The notes beneath the pieces are model-generated. The model was not told where the DNA came from. It saw nothing but the letters and a program-made list of their open reading frames with translations, and made no database searches. The translations under genes and the position numbers were made by a program. A stretch of DNA of 22,015 bases from Streptomyces roseochromogenus subsp. oscitans DS 12.976. GTDB taxonomy: Bacteria > Actinomycetota > Actinomycetes > Streptomycetales > Streptomycetaceae. Positions 1 through 6,538 of the stretch are shown here, piece after piece (the stretch's first letter is position 1; each line of letters opens with the position of its first letter). The DNA lies in the NCBI RefSeq assembly GCF_000497445.1, contig NZ_CM002285.1:8243981-8265995 (forward strand). Reading direction: 5' to 3'.

Positions 1-293
1 GGGAACGAACGGTCTGACATGGCTGCGCCTCCAGGGAAAGGATCCGGCCGGTGTGCCGAGGCAACACCTACTGGGACGCTGCGGCGCGTGCGGAAACCTC
101 AGGTGAACAACGGTCCTTGGGTGCTGCCCGGGCTGCCGCGCCCTGTCTTCTGGGCGCCGTGCGGGCTGCGGCGCCCTGGCTTCGCACGGTCCGCCGGCCG
201 GCCTCTCCGACACGGGGACCGGCCGCCAGGTTCGACCCCCTCAGCGAGCCGGGTCCCGGTGGCGTGCCGGTCGTGTCACGTCCGCGGGCCGGT
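1..293. other. Non-coding stretch with a 16-bp direct repeat
   Basis: I see no credible gene here. The open frames are GC-rich shadows without a ribosome-binding site and with poor third-position bias. A 16-bp unit (GGGCTGCCGCGCCCTG) at 130-145 recurs with one mismatch at 163-178. Between and over the copies, GGGCGCC (152-158) and GGCGCCC (170-176) can form a 7-bp stem, with no T-run on either side. It lies downstream of the minus-strand hydrolase, so a 3'-end hairpin is possible. Confidence 0.3.
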
Positions 294-1127
294 TCAGCGG
301 CTGCTGCCGTCCAGGATGACCCGGGCGACCAGCGCGGGGTCGTCGTTCATCGGGCAGTGGCCGCAGCCGGGCAGCCGCACCAGCCGGGCGTGCGGGATGA
401 GCTGCTTGGCGCGTACGCCCTGCCGGCGTACGAGGAGCCGGTCCTGCGCGCCCCAGGCCACCGTGACCGGCAGACCGGTCAGATCGTCGGTGAACCGGAC
501 GCTGGTGCCCGCCCGCAGTGTCGCGTCGAACCCGGTCGCGCCCGCCAGCGCGAGTGTCTCGGCGACCACGGCTTCCGGCGCACGCCGCGCGGGGCGTGCG
601 TAGATGGTGCTCGTCAGCGCGGTACGGCCGGCCGCGGTGCGCGACAGCCGCTCCACCAGCGGCAGCGGGAGCCGCTGGGCGATGCCCCGCATCGCGAGCA
701 GCACCGCGAAGGCGTACCGGCGTTCGGCGTCCGTCCAGAACCCTGCCGGGGAGAGGGCCGTGACGGACCGCACGAGCTTCTCCCGGCCCAGCTCCAGGGC
801 CAGCAGGCCGCCCAGCGAGTTGCCCGCGATGTGCGGGCGGTCCAGCACCAGCGCCTCGAACAGGGCGCCGAGTACGGAGTTGGTGGTCGGAAGGTCGTAG
901 GCGAGGCCGTCCGGCAGGCCCGGGGACGCGCCGAAGCCCGGCAGGTCGACAGCGATGACGTCGCGCTCGGTGGCGAGGATGTCCACGACCGGGTCCCAGG
1001 CCTGCCGGTGATGGCCGATCCCGTGCAGCAGGACCAGCGGTTCCCCGCGTCCCACGCGCGCGTAGGAGACGGTCACGTCCTTCGGACCGTGCGGGGTGGG
1101 GACCTTGAAGGAGACGGTGGCGGACAT
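294..1127 (-). CDS. alpha/beta hydrolase
   Basis: This is a 277-aa alpha/beta-hydrolase-fold enzyme, probably cytoplasmic because there is no signal peptide or membrane segment. The oxyanion-hole motif LLHGIG is at residues 33-38, the nucleophile elbow GNSLGG puts the catalytic serine at 104, the acid is probably Asp229 (AWGAQD), and the histidine is His257 (GCGHCPMND). The layout fits the esterase/haloperoxidase/meta-cleavage hydrolase group, and the length is normal for it. The ATG has an AGGAG seven bases upstream. The NADP oxidoreductase gene lies 105 bp upstream on the same strand. That gap holds two inverted repeats, which suggests its own regulated promoter. The substrate cannot be told from sequence. 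Confidence 0.88.
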   Translation of the reverse strand: MSATVSFKVPTPHGPKDVTVSYARVGRGEPLVLLHGIGHHRQAWDPVVDILATERDVIAVDLPGFGASPGLPDGLAYDLPTTNSVLGALFEALVLDRPHIAGNSLGGLLALELGREKLVRSVTALSPAGFWTDAERRYAFAVLLAMRGIAQRLPLPLVERLSRTAAGRTALTSTIYARPARRAPEAVVAETLALAGATGFDATLRAGTSVRFTDDLTGLPVTVAWGAQDRLLVRRQGVRAKQLIPHARLVRLPGCGHCPMNDDPALVARVILDGSSR

Positions 1128-1163
1128 GGGGTGCTCCTCGTCTGGGTGCTGGCCGACGCTGTA

Positions 1164-1197
1164 GACAGCTTGTCAGCAATTGCTACCTGCCGGTAGC
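1164..1197. promoter_or_regulatory. Clustered inverted repeats upstream of the hydrolase gene
   Basis: Three small palindromes are packed into 34 bp: GACA-GCT-TGTC (1164-1174), GCAATTGC (1176-1183) and GCTACC-TGCC-GGTAGC (1182-1197). They sit 37-70 bp upstream of the hydrolase ATG, where an operator would be. The local AT content is higher than in the surroundings. No adjacent TetR or MarR gene is present in the window. The assignment as an operator is inference. Confidence 0.35.
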
Positions 1198-1232
1198 CCC
1201 CGATGGGCGTGCGCAGTGCCTTCCCGCGCCGG

Positions 1233-1886
1233 TCAGCCCGCCCGGCGTACCTCGATGTTGAAGTCCGCGGTCCCGAACCGCCGCATCATGGTGAGCCACA
1301 GCGGCAGATACATCTCCACCGTCCGGGCCGCGCGGATGCCGCCCAGGTCCAGCACCCGCTCCGCCGGCCACCCGAACTCCCCGAGCATGGCCGTCACCTG
1401 CTCCTTGGCCCCCGCGTCCTCACCGCACACGAACAGGTGGTGCGCGCCCGGCACCCGCCCCGGATCCACCATCACCTGACAGTTGACCGTGTTCAGCGTC
1501 TTCACCACGCGCGTGTGCGGGAAGGCCCGCTGGATCTGCTCGCCCACGCTGTCCGACTCCACCGGATCCAGCCGTGGTTCCCCGTCCTCGAAGGCCAGCG
1601 GATTGCACACGTCCACCAGGATCTTGCCGTCGAGGTTCTCCGCGCCGGCCGCCCGCAGGGCGTCGAGCGCCACCCGGCCGCTCACCGCGTTGACGACCAC
1701 TTCGGCCGCCGCGGCCGCCTCCGCGAAGGTGCCCGCGCGGGCCCGCTCCGCCGCGGCCGTGGCCCACTCCAGCGCCACCGGGTTGTCCTTGGTACGAGAC
1801 CCGAGGGTCACCTCGTGCCCCAACTCCACCAGCCTGCCGCCCAGGGTGCGGCCCACCTCGCCCGTGCCCAGCACCGCATACCGCAT
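1233..1886 (-). CDS. NADP-binding oxidoreductase (F420-dependent NADP reductase-like family)
   Basis: This is a 217-aa Rossmann-fold protein. It opens with a dinucleotide-binding loop, GTGEVG at residues 7-12, followed by a basic SRTKDN segment that suits NADP(H). It contains VVVNAVSG and LVDVCNPL, the typical pattern of the COG2085/F420-dependent NADP oxidoreductase-like group. The start was set at the ATG at 1886 because GGAGG (1897-1893) is six bases ahead of it. An upstream in-frame GTG at 1904 has no such site and would put the Shine-Dalgarno inside the gene. It is divergent from the ECF41 sigma gene 122 bp away. ECF41 factors usually sit next to an oxidoreductase, epimerase or carboxymuconolactone decarboxylase gene, so this is probably the sigma factor's partner gene. 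The substrate is unknown. Confidence 0.83.
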   Translation of the reverse strand: MRYAVLGTGEVGRTLGGRLVELGHEVTLGSRTKDNPVALEWATAAAERARAGTFAEAAAAAEVVVNAVSGRVALDALRAAGAENLDGKILVDVCNPLAFEDGEPRLDPVESDSVGEQIQRAFPHTRVVKTLNTVNCQVMVDPGRVPGAHHLFVCGEDAGAKEQVTAMLGEFGWPAERVLDLGGIRAARTVEMYLPLWLTMMRRFGTADFNIEVRRAG

Positions 1887-1892
1887 CGGCCA

Positions 1893-1897
1893 CCTCC
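1893..1897 (-). promoter_or_regulatory. Ribosome-binding site fixing the oxidoreductase start
   Basis: GGAGG on the minus strand, six bases before the ATG at 1886. It rules out the longer GTG-initiated reading frame from 1904. Confidence 0.75.
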
Positions 1898-2008
1898 AGG
1901 TCACCGGCCGCCGACCCCCGGCGGCCCGCGGTCATTGTGGTCCGGGCCCGCGCCGGACGGGCCGATTCCGGGTGGACACATCCGTCGCGTGTCGGATGGG
2001 ATGGAGCG

Positions 2009-2893
2009 GTGACCGCCGACACCGCGACCGACGTCTTCGAACAGCACCGGCCCCTGCTCATGGGCGTCGCCTATCGCATGCTCGGCCGGGTCGCCGATGC
2101 CGAGGACGTGGTCCAGGACGCCTGGCTGCGCTGGTCCGCCGCCGACCTCGCGGGGGTCCGCGAACCCCGCGCCTACCTGGTGCGCATCACCACCCGCCTG
2201 GCCATCGACCGAATGCGCCAGGTGCGGGCCCGTGGCGAGGCGTACGTCGGGCCATGGCTGCCGGAGCCCTACCTCACCGAGTTCGGTGCCGCCGCCCCGG
2301 ACACGGCGGAGCGCGCCGTGCTCGCCGACAGCGTCTCCCTCGCCGTACTGGTCGTCCTGGAGTCGCTGTCGCCGCTGGAGCGGGCCGTGTTCGTACTCCG
2401 GGAGGCGTTCGGCTACCCGTACGCCGAGATCGCCGCCCTCCTCGACCGCGGCGAGGCGGCCGTACGGCAGCTCGCCGGGCGGGCGCGGCGGCACGTCGAC
2501 GAACGGCGGCCGCGCTACGAGGTCGACCCGGCCCGGCGACGCGAGCTGACCGATCGTTTCCTCGCCGCTGCGGCGGAGGGCGACCTGGACGGACTCGTGT
2601 CCCTGCTCGCGCCGGACGTCCGCCTGGTCAGCGACAGCGGCGGCAAGGCCAGGGCGGCGTTGCGGATCGTGCACACCGCCGACAAGGTCGCCCGCTTCCT
2701 CGTCGGCGTCGCCCGGCAGTCCCCGCCGGACCTGTCCGCCCGCCTGCTGGAGACCAACGGCGGCCCGGCCGTGCTGCTCCTGTCCGGCGGCACCCCCGAC
2801 AGCCTGTTCCAGCTGGACGTCGCCGACGGCCGCGTCACTACCGTGTACGTCGTCCGCAACCCGGACAAGCTGCGGCACCTCGCCGACGACTGA
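2009..2893 (+). CDS. ECF41-family RNA polymerase sigma factor (SigJ-like)
   Basis: This is a 294-aa extracytoplasmic-function sigma factor. Region 2 spans about residues 9-72 (AYRMLGRVADAEDVVQDAW, then PRAYLVRITTRLAIDRMR) and region 4 about 118-162 (SPLERAVFVLREAFGYPYAEIA). Beyond region 4 is a ~120-residue SnoaL-like domain. Three family hallmarks of ECF41 are visible: WLPEP (83-87) in the linker, DSGGK (209-213, a variant of DGGGK) and NPDKL (284-288). In ECF41 proteins the C-terminal extension replaces an anti-sigma factor and tunes activity. The GTG at 2009 is the most likely start, since the sigma2 domain begins within nine residues. An in-frame GTG at 1937 would add 24 unlikely residues. 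The Shine-Dalgarno is weak (GGAG only two bases ahead). The divergent oxidoreductase is the expected target gene. Confidence 0.87.
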   Translation: MTADTATDVFEQHRPLLMGVAYRMLGRVADAEDVVQDAWLRWSAADLAGVREPRAYLVRITTRLAIDRMRQVRARGEAYVGPWLPEPYLTEFGAAAPDTAERAVLADSVSLAVLVVLESLSPLERAVFVLREAFGYPYAEIAALLDRGEAAVRQLAGRARRHVDERRPRYEVDPARRRELTDRFLAAAAEGDLDGLVSLLAPDVRLVSDSGGKARAALRIVHTADKVARFLVGVARQSPPDLSARLLETNGGPAVLLLSGGTPDSLFQLDVADGRVTTVYVVRNPDKLRHLADD

Positions 2894-2910
2894 CCCACAC
2901 GCGCCCGCCG

Positions 2911-2940
2911 GCCCCCGTCCTGGGCGGATTCCAGGGGGCT
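2911..2940 (+). terminator. Possible intrinsic terminator after the sigma gene
   Basis: GCCCCC (2911-2916) can pair with GGGGGC (2934-2939), followed directly by TTT. An alternative inner stem, CCTGG/CCAGG (2919-2923 with 2931-2935), is also possible. It lies 18 bp after the sigma-factor stop. The T-run is short, as is usual in Streptomyces. Confidence 0.4.
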
Positions 2941-3029
2941 TTGCCGCGATGTCACACACACCGCCGCGTACGAACGCCCCATGAACGCTCCGCGGCAGGT
3001 CACCTTCGGGTTGCGCAAGGGATCCAGGA

Positions 3030-3043
3030 TTGGTCTTGACCAA
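3030..3043. promoter_or_regulatory. DasR-box-like operator of the GntR gene
   Basis: TTGGTC-TT-GACCAA is a perfect 6+6 palindrome with a 2-bp centre. The DasR-responsive element of Streptomyces is built on TGGTCTAGACCA, and this site differs from that core at one central base. It overlaps the -35 hexamer of the promoter below, the position expected for repression. It could be read by the adjacent GntR protein or by DasR itself. Confidence 0.6.
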
Positions 3044-3064
3044 GGGTGGCAGCCGCCCTATGGT
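3036..3064 (+). promoter_or_regulatory. Sigma-70-type promoter of the GntR gene
   Basis: TTGACC (3036-3041) and TATGGT (3059-3064) are separated by exactly 17 bp, an unusually good match to the housekeeping HrdB consensus. Transcription would begin near 3071, giving a ~70-nt leader that holds a local AT-rich stretch (TTTAATAAAC) before the GTG start. Confidence 0.6.
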
Positions 3065-3139
3065 CGCAGAGAAGTGCAACAACCTTTAATAAACAAGGGC
3101 GCTAAAAGCCGCCGGACCACGGCTCTTGCGGAGGACAGG

Positions 3140-3901
3140 GTGGGGACCACGCAGCTGGAATCGGTGCCGGAACCGAAGTACTGGCATCTCAAGACCGTGC
3201 TCACCGAAGCACTCGACTCCGAGTTCTCGGTCGGCGAGATCCTGCCCAACGAACGCGACCTCGCCGCCCGCTTCGGCGTGGCCCGCGCCACGCTCCGCCA
3301 AGCCCTCGAACAGCTGGAGCTGGAAGGCCGGCTGCAGCGCCGCCGCGGCGTCGGTACGACCGTCGCGCCGCCGCGCGTGGGCGTGGCCCTCGGCACCGAA
3401 CAGCACGCCTGGCCGGGCGCCGCCTCCGACGCCTGGCAGCCCGTCGACTGCGAGCAGGCCGCGCCGCCCGCGGCCGTCGCCACGGCCCTGGACACCGGCG
3501 CGGACGAGCCCGTCCACACCGTGCGCCGCTCCCGGATGTCCCACGGCCAGCCCGTCGCCACCGAACTTCTCTACATCCCGGCCGCCTCGGTGCCCGACCT
3601 CACCGCGATCGACGCCCCGTCCGGCCCGGCACGCGCGCGTGCGGTACTGCGCGAACTCCAGCACCTGACGCTTGAGCGCCAGGACCGCGCCGTCGAGCTG
3701 GGCTCCGCCCGCGCGGACGACGCCAAGGAACTCGACCGGCTCCCAGGCTCACCCGTCCTGGTCGTCACCACCCGCTTCTTCGCCGCGGGCCGCACCGCCG
3801 CGCTGTCCGTCGCGACGTACCGCGCAGACACCTGCCGGCTGACCTTCGGCGACTCACCGGACGTAGAGATACACCACGACCCGGAGCGCCGGGCTTCTTG
3901 A
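3140..3901 (+). CDS. GntR family transcriptional regulator (HutC type, UTRA domain)
   Basis: This is a 253-aa DNA-binding repressor. A winged helix-turn-helix occupies about residues 12-77, with NERDLAARFGVARATLRQAL as the helix-turn-helix and a Gly-rich wing (RRRGVGTTV). The rest matches the effector-binding UTRA fold of the HutC subfamily, including VHTVRRSR, ATELLYIP and PVLVVTTRFFAAGRTAA. The GTG at 3140 was chosen because GGAGGA lies five bases ahead of it and it precedes the DNA-binding domain. The longer frame from 2981 crosses the promoter. A DasR-box-like palindrome on its own promoter suggests autoregulation. It converges on a ROK repressor gene, a context common for sugar-responsive regulators. 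The effector is unknown. Confidence 0.88.
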   Translation: MGTTQLESVPEPKYWHLKTVLTEALDSEFSVGEILPNERDLAARFGVARATLRQALEQLELEGRLQRRRGVGTTVAPPRVGVALGTEQHAWPGAASDAWQPVDCEQAAPPAAVATALDTGADEPVHTVRRSRMSHGQPVATELLYIPAASVPDLTAIDAPSGPARARAVLRELQHLTLERQDRAVELGSARADDAKELDRLPGSPVLVVTTRFFAAGRTAALSVATYRADTCRLTFGDSPDVEIHHDPERRAS

Positions 3902-4055
3902 TCCCGCCCAAACCGTGGGCATCTCCGCAACGCCGGGTGGGGCAGCCGACCCAGGAGCGCGGGGCTGCGTCGACATGCGGCTACCGCCGCGCGGGCGCGA
4001 CCAGCCATGACGTAGCCGCGGTGGCACGACGACCGGCACGTTCAACGCGTCGAAC

Positions 4056-5291
4056 TCAGCGCCGGGTCACCGTCCCGTCCACCGCGAAGAGCTGCTCCTC
4101 GACGTGGTCCAAAGCCAAGCGCAGCGACCCCGTAGCCACGGCCGCCTCACCCAACAGCGACAACGCCACCCGAGGCGGCCGCAGGCAATAGCGGGCCAGT
4201 TCGCGCCGCAGCGGTTCCAGGACGCCGTCGAGACCGGCCGCCCAGCCGCCGATCACGACCAGCTCCGGATCGAGCGCCAGCACCAGCGCGGCCACGTCGT
4301 GCACGAGCCGCTGGATGAACCGCTCGACGGCCGCCCGCGCCCGCTGGTCGCCCTCCCGGGCCAGCGCGAACACCTCGGCGACCGCCTGCTCGTCCAGCGG
4401 GTGCAGCGGTTCGCCGGTGGTGGACAGCAGCGTCTCCGGAGTCGCCCCCCGCCCCAGCAGATGCAGCGCGCCGATCTCCCCGGCGGCGCCGCCGAAGCCG
4501 CGGTGCAGCCGCCCGCCGATCAGTGCACCCGCGCCCGGGCTCAGCCCGGCCAGCACGAACACCACGTCGTCCGTCTCGGCCGCCGCGCCCTTCCAGTGCT
4601 CGGCGACGGCCGCCGCGTTGGCGTCGTTCTCCACCAGCACCGGGCACTTGAAGGAGCGGCTGAGCCGCTCGCCCAGCTTCAGCCCTGTCCACTGCGGCAG
4701 CGCCGTACTCAGCCGCACCGTGCCGTCGGCCTCCACGATCCCCGGCGTGCCCACGCCCACGGCCCGCAGCGACCCGCGGGTGACCCCGGCGCGCCGCAGC
4801 AGCTCGGCGACCGCGCCGCGCAGCCGGTCGAGCCGCTCGTCCGCCGCGGCGGTCTCGGCGACGTCCTTGGCCTGCGTGCCCAGCACCCGCCCGTCCAGAT
4901 CGGACAGCAGCGCGGCGACCCGGTGCGGCCCGATCTCCAGGCCCAGCAGGTGCCCCGCCTCGGCCCGGAACCGGAACCGGCGCGCGGGACGCCCCTGACG
5001 GCGCGCACCGCCCTCGTCGGCCGCCGTCTCCACGACGAGCCCGCCCTCGATGAGCCCTTCGACGACCCCCTCCACGGTCGGCCTGGAGAGTCCGGTGACC
5101 CGGGTGATCTCGGTGAGCGTCGCGCAGTCCGTGGCACGCAGCGCGTGCAGCACCACCGCGGAATTGATCCTTCGCAGCAGCGAGGGATCGCCGCCGGTCA
5201 GCTGCGCCACCCGTCCGTCCTTCCAGCTCGCGGCCGTGTTGGCCGGATCGTACTCGGCCAGGGGCACCCCGGCGAGTGCCGGGTTCCGCAC
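4056..5291 (-). CDS. ROK family transcriptional regulator
   Basis: This is a ~411-aa NagC/XylR-like protein. An N-terminal winged helix (about residues 35-95, TLTEITRVTGLSRPTVEGVV) is followed by a sugar-kinase-like ROK domain. The domain keeps the catalytic-type aspartate in ENDANAAA (Asp223) and the ROK signature with GGRLHRGFGGAAGEIG. However, the phosphate loop reads EIGPHR instead of DxGxT, the family's GEIGH histidine is alanine (GEIGA), and the CxCGxxGC zinc motif is missing. Kinase activity is therefore unlikely, and a repressor role with an altered fold core is inferred. The GTG at 5291 lacks a good Shine-Dalgarno; a GTG at 5267 is an alternative. A 745-residue open frame extends further upstream, but only as an antisense shadow of the permease remnant. 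Confidence 0.85.
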   Translation of the reverse strand: MRNPALAGVPLAEYDPANTAASWKDGRVAQLTGGDPSLLRRINSAVVLHALRATDCATLTEITRVTGLSRPTVEGVVEGLIEGGLVVETAADEGGARRQGRPARRFRFRAEAGHLLGLEIGPHRVAALLSDLDGRVLGTQAKDVAETAAADERLDRLRGAVAELLRRAGVTRGSLRAVGVGTPGIVEADGTVRLSTALPQWTGLKLGERLSRSFKCPVLVENDANAAAVAEHWKGAAAETDDVVFVLAGLSPGAGALIGGRLHRGFGGAAGEIGALHLLGRGATPETLLSTTGEPLHPLDEQAVAEVFALAREGDQRARAAVERFIQRLVHDVAALVLALDPELVVIGGWAAGLDGVLEPLRRELARYCLRPPRVALSLLGEAAVATGSLRLALDHVEEQLFAVDGTVTRR

Positions 5292-5311
5292 AAGGCAGCC
5301 GCCGGTGGGGC

Positions 5312-5398
5312 TCAGCCCGGTGCCACGAACCCCGACTCGTAGGCCGCGATCACCGCCTGGGTGCGGTCGCGCGCGCCGAGCTTGGCCAGCACGGCGCT
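5312..5398 (-). pseudogene. 3' remnant of a NarL/LuxR-type response regulator
   Basis: The minus strand encodes about 29 residues that look like the end of a NarL-family output domain, VLAKLGARDRTQAVIAAYE followed by SGFVAPG and a stop. In Streptomyces response regulators this is the last helix of the helix-turn-helix and the tail. The match stops abruptly near 5398, where the opposite strand begins to read as an ABC-2 permease. No receiver domain or start survives. The stop lies 20 bp before the ROK start. Confidence 0.65.
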
Positions 5399-6053
5399 CC
5401 TCGGCGGCCTGGCCGGGATCCTCCTCACCACCACCGGGTTCTCGGCCCTCTCGGCCGCCGGCGCCGCCGACGGTTCGGACCCGCTGTACTCCGCGTTCTT
5501 CGGCGTGAGCCTCGGCCGGATCGCCGCGATCGCCTTCGGTACGACGGCTGTCTCGGCCGAGTTCCGGGGCGGCGCGCTGCGGCTGACGCTGTCCGCGGTG
5601 CCCGACCGCCGGCGGTGGTTCGCCGCCAAGGCCACCGCGATCGCCCTGCCCGCGCTGGCGGTCGGCCTCCTCACCGGGCTGGTCACCCTGCTGGTCGGCA
5701 AGGCGGTCCTGGGCGCCGACGGTCCGACGTGGGGCGAGGGCCTGCGCGGCGCCGTCGGCTGCGGCGTCCAGCTGACGCTGATGGCGCTGTTCGCCGCCGG
5801 ACTCGCGGCCGTGCTGCGCAGCGGCGTCGCCACGCTGTCCGTCCTGATCCCGTTCGTGCTGATCGTCTCCTTCGTCGTCGGCGACCTGTCCGGCAGCGTC
5901 GCCGACTACCTCCCCGACCGGGCCGGCCAAGTCGCCCTGCACAGCACCTGGGACGGCGCCCTCGGCCCATGGAGCGGGCTCGCGGTGACCGCGCTGTGGA
6001 CGGCGGCCGCGCTGCTCGCGGGCGCCTGGCGCATCGACCGCGGGGACGCCTGA
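5361..6053 (+). pseudogene. ABC-2 type permease, N-terminally truncated
   Basis: From about 5400 the frame encodes an ABC-2 membrane permease. There are roughly five to six hydrophobic segments (LLGGLAGILLTTTGFSAL; VSLGRIAAIAFGTTAVS; ALAVGLLTGLVTLLVG; LTLMALFAAGLAAVL; VLIPFVLIVSFVVG; LAVTALWTAAALLAGAW), and the conserved cytoplasmic segment AEFRGGALRLTLSAVPDRRR sits after the second. Members usually have ~30 more residues before the first membrane segment. Here that part is replaced by antisense response-regulator sequence. A GTG at 5361 could open a 230-aa product but has no Shine-Dalgarno, and the partner ATPase gene is absent. I call it a remnant; a residual membrane protein cannot be excluded. 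Confidence 0.65.
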
Positions 6054-6064
6054 CAGCCCGCCAA

Positions 6065-6087
6065 TTGTCAGTGCCGCCCGCTTTACT
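6065..6087 (+). promoter_or_regulatory. PafBC (RecA-NDp)-type DNA-damage promoter
   Basis: TTGTCAGTG (6065-6073) matches all nine bases of the LexA-independent damage element TTGTCRGTG of actinobacteria. Eight bases later comes TTTACT (6082-6087), which matches the usual TANNNT box except at one position. The ATG follows after seven bases, so the transcript would be leaderless. Confidence 0.6.
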
Positions 6088-6094
6088 GGATCGC

Positions 6095-6538
6095 ATGGAC
6101 ATCGCGAAGTGCCTGACCGCCATCGAGTCGCTGTGCGCACGGGGATTCCCCACGGCACACGGCAGAACGGAACACGGCGAGAGCAGGCCCGGATTCCACA
6201 TAGCCGCCTTAGAGACGAGCGGCGACTTCTCGGAGGACGACGGGACCGGGCGGGAGGAGACGGCTGCCCAGTTCGAGGCCGACCGGGACGCACTGGCCGA
6301 GCGGATGGCGCAGCGGTGGGGGCCCGCGCAGTACATCAGCCTGTACAGCGTCCTGGAGCGGACGACGCTCGGCGAGGACATACCACAGCCGTGGGCCGGC
6401 CTCGGCGGGCATGTCCCGGACGTCAAGCTCTGGCAGCTGCCCGGGAGTGGCGGCTGGCTCGCCCTCGGGGTGTCCCACTGGACCGATCACTCGCCGTTCC
6501 AGCTGCTGGTGGTGGTCACCACCGTCGACCCGCCGTGA
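6095..6538 (+). CDS. Conserved hypothetical protein with a TTA codon
   Basis: This is a 147-aa soluble, acidic protein with no membrane segment, signal peptide or motif I recognise. The C-terminal third is rich in Trp and hydrophobic residues (VKLWQLPGSGGWLALGVSHW, then FQLLVVVTTV), which suggests a compact folded domain. The ATG at 6095 is favoured by promoter spacing; no Shine-Dalgarno is present. Codon 39 is TTA (6209-6211), and AGA, AGG, ATA and GGA codons cluster in the first 45 codons, unlike the neighbours. The TTA codon implies dependence on the bldA tRNA-Leu. The end overlaps the convergent glycosylase gene by 23 bp. A stress-induced role is inferred only from the promoter. Confidence 0.72.
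   Translation: MDIAKCLTAIESLCARGFPTAHGRTEHGESRPGFHIAALETSGDFSEDDGTGREETAAQFEADRDALAERMAQRWGPAQYISLYSVLERTTLGEDIPQPWAGLGGHVPDVKLWQLPGSGGWLALGVSHWTDHSPFQLLVVVTTVDPP

Noticed and set aside
51..1196. Long plus-strand frame over the hydrolase
   Set aside because: It is an antisense shadow of a clear alpha/beta hydrolase, common in high-GC DNA.
1937..2008. Longer sigma-factor start at GTG 1937
   Set aside because: It adds 24 residues with no domain match, and the sigma2 region begins right after the GTG at 2009.
1887..2008. ECF41 promoter (TGTCACA/CGTC type) in the sigma-oxidoreductase spacer
   Set aside because: On the minus strand TGTCCAC and CGTC are present, but only 12 bp apart, too short for the recalled spacing of about 16.
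3942..3968. Bidirectional terminator between the GntR and ROK genes
   Set aside because: Only a 6-bp GCAGCC/GGCTGC stem with a 15-base loop and no T-run; not better than chance in this GC content.
5292..6293. N-terminal extension of the ROK protein to 745 residues
   Set aside because: The extra part is antisense to the permease remnant, low-complexity Arg/Gly, and lacks a start signal.
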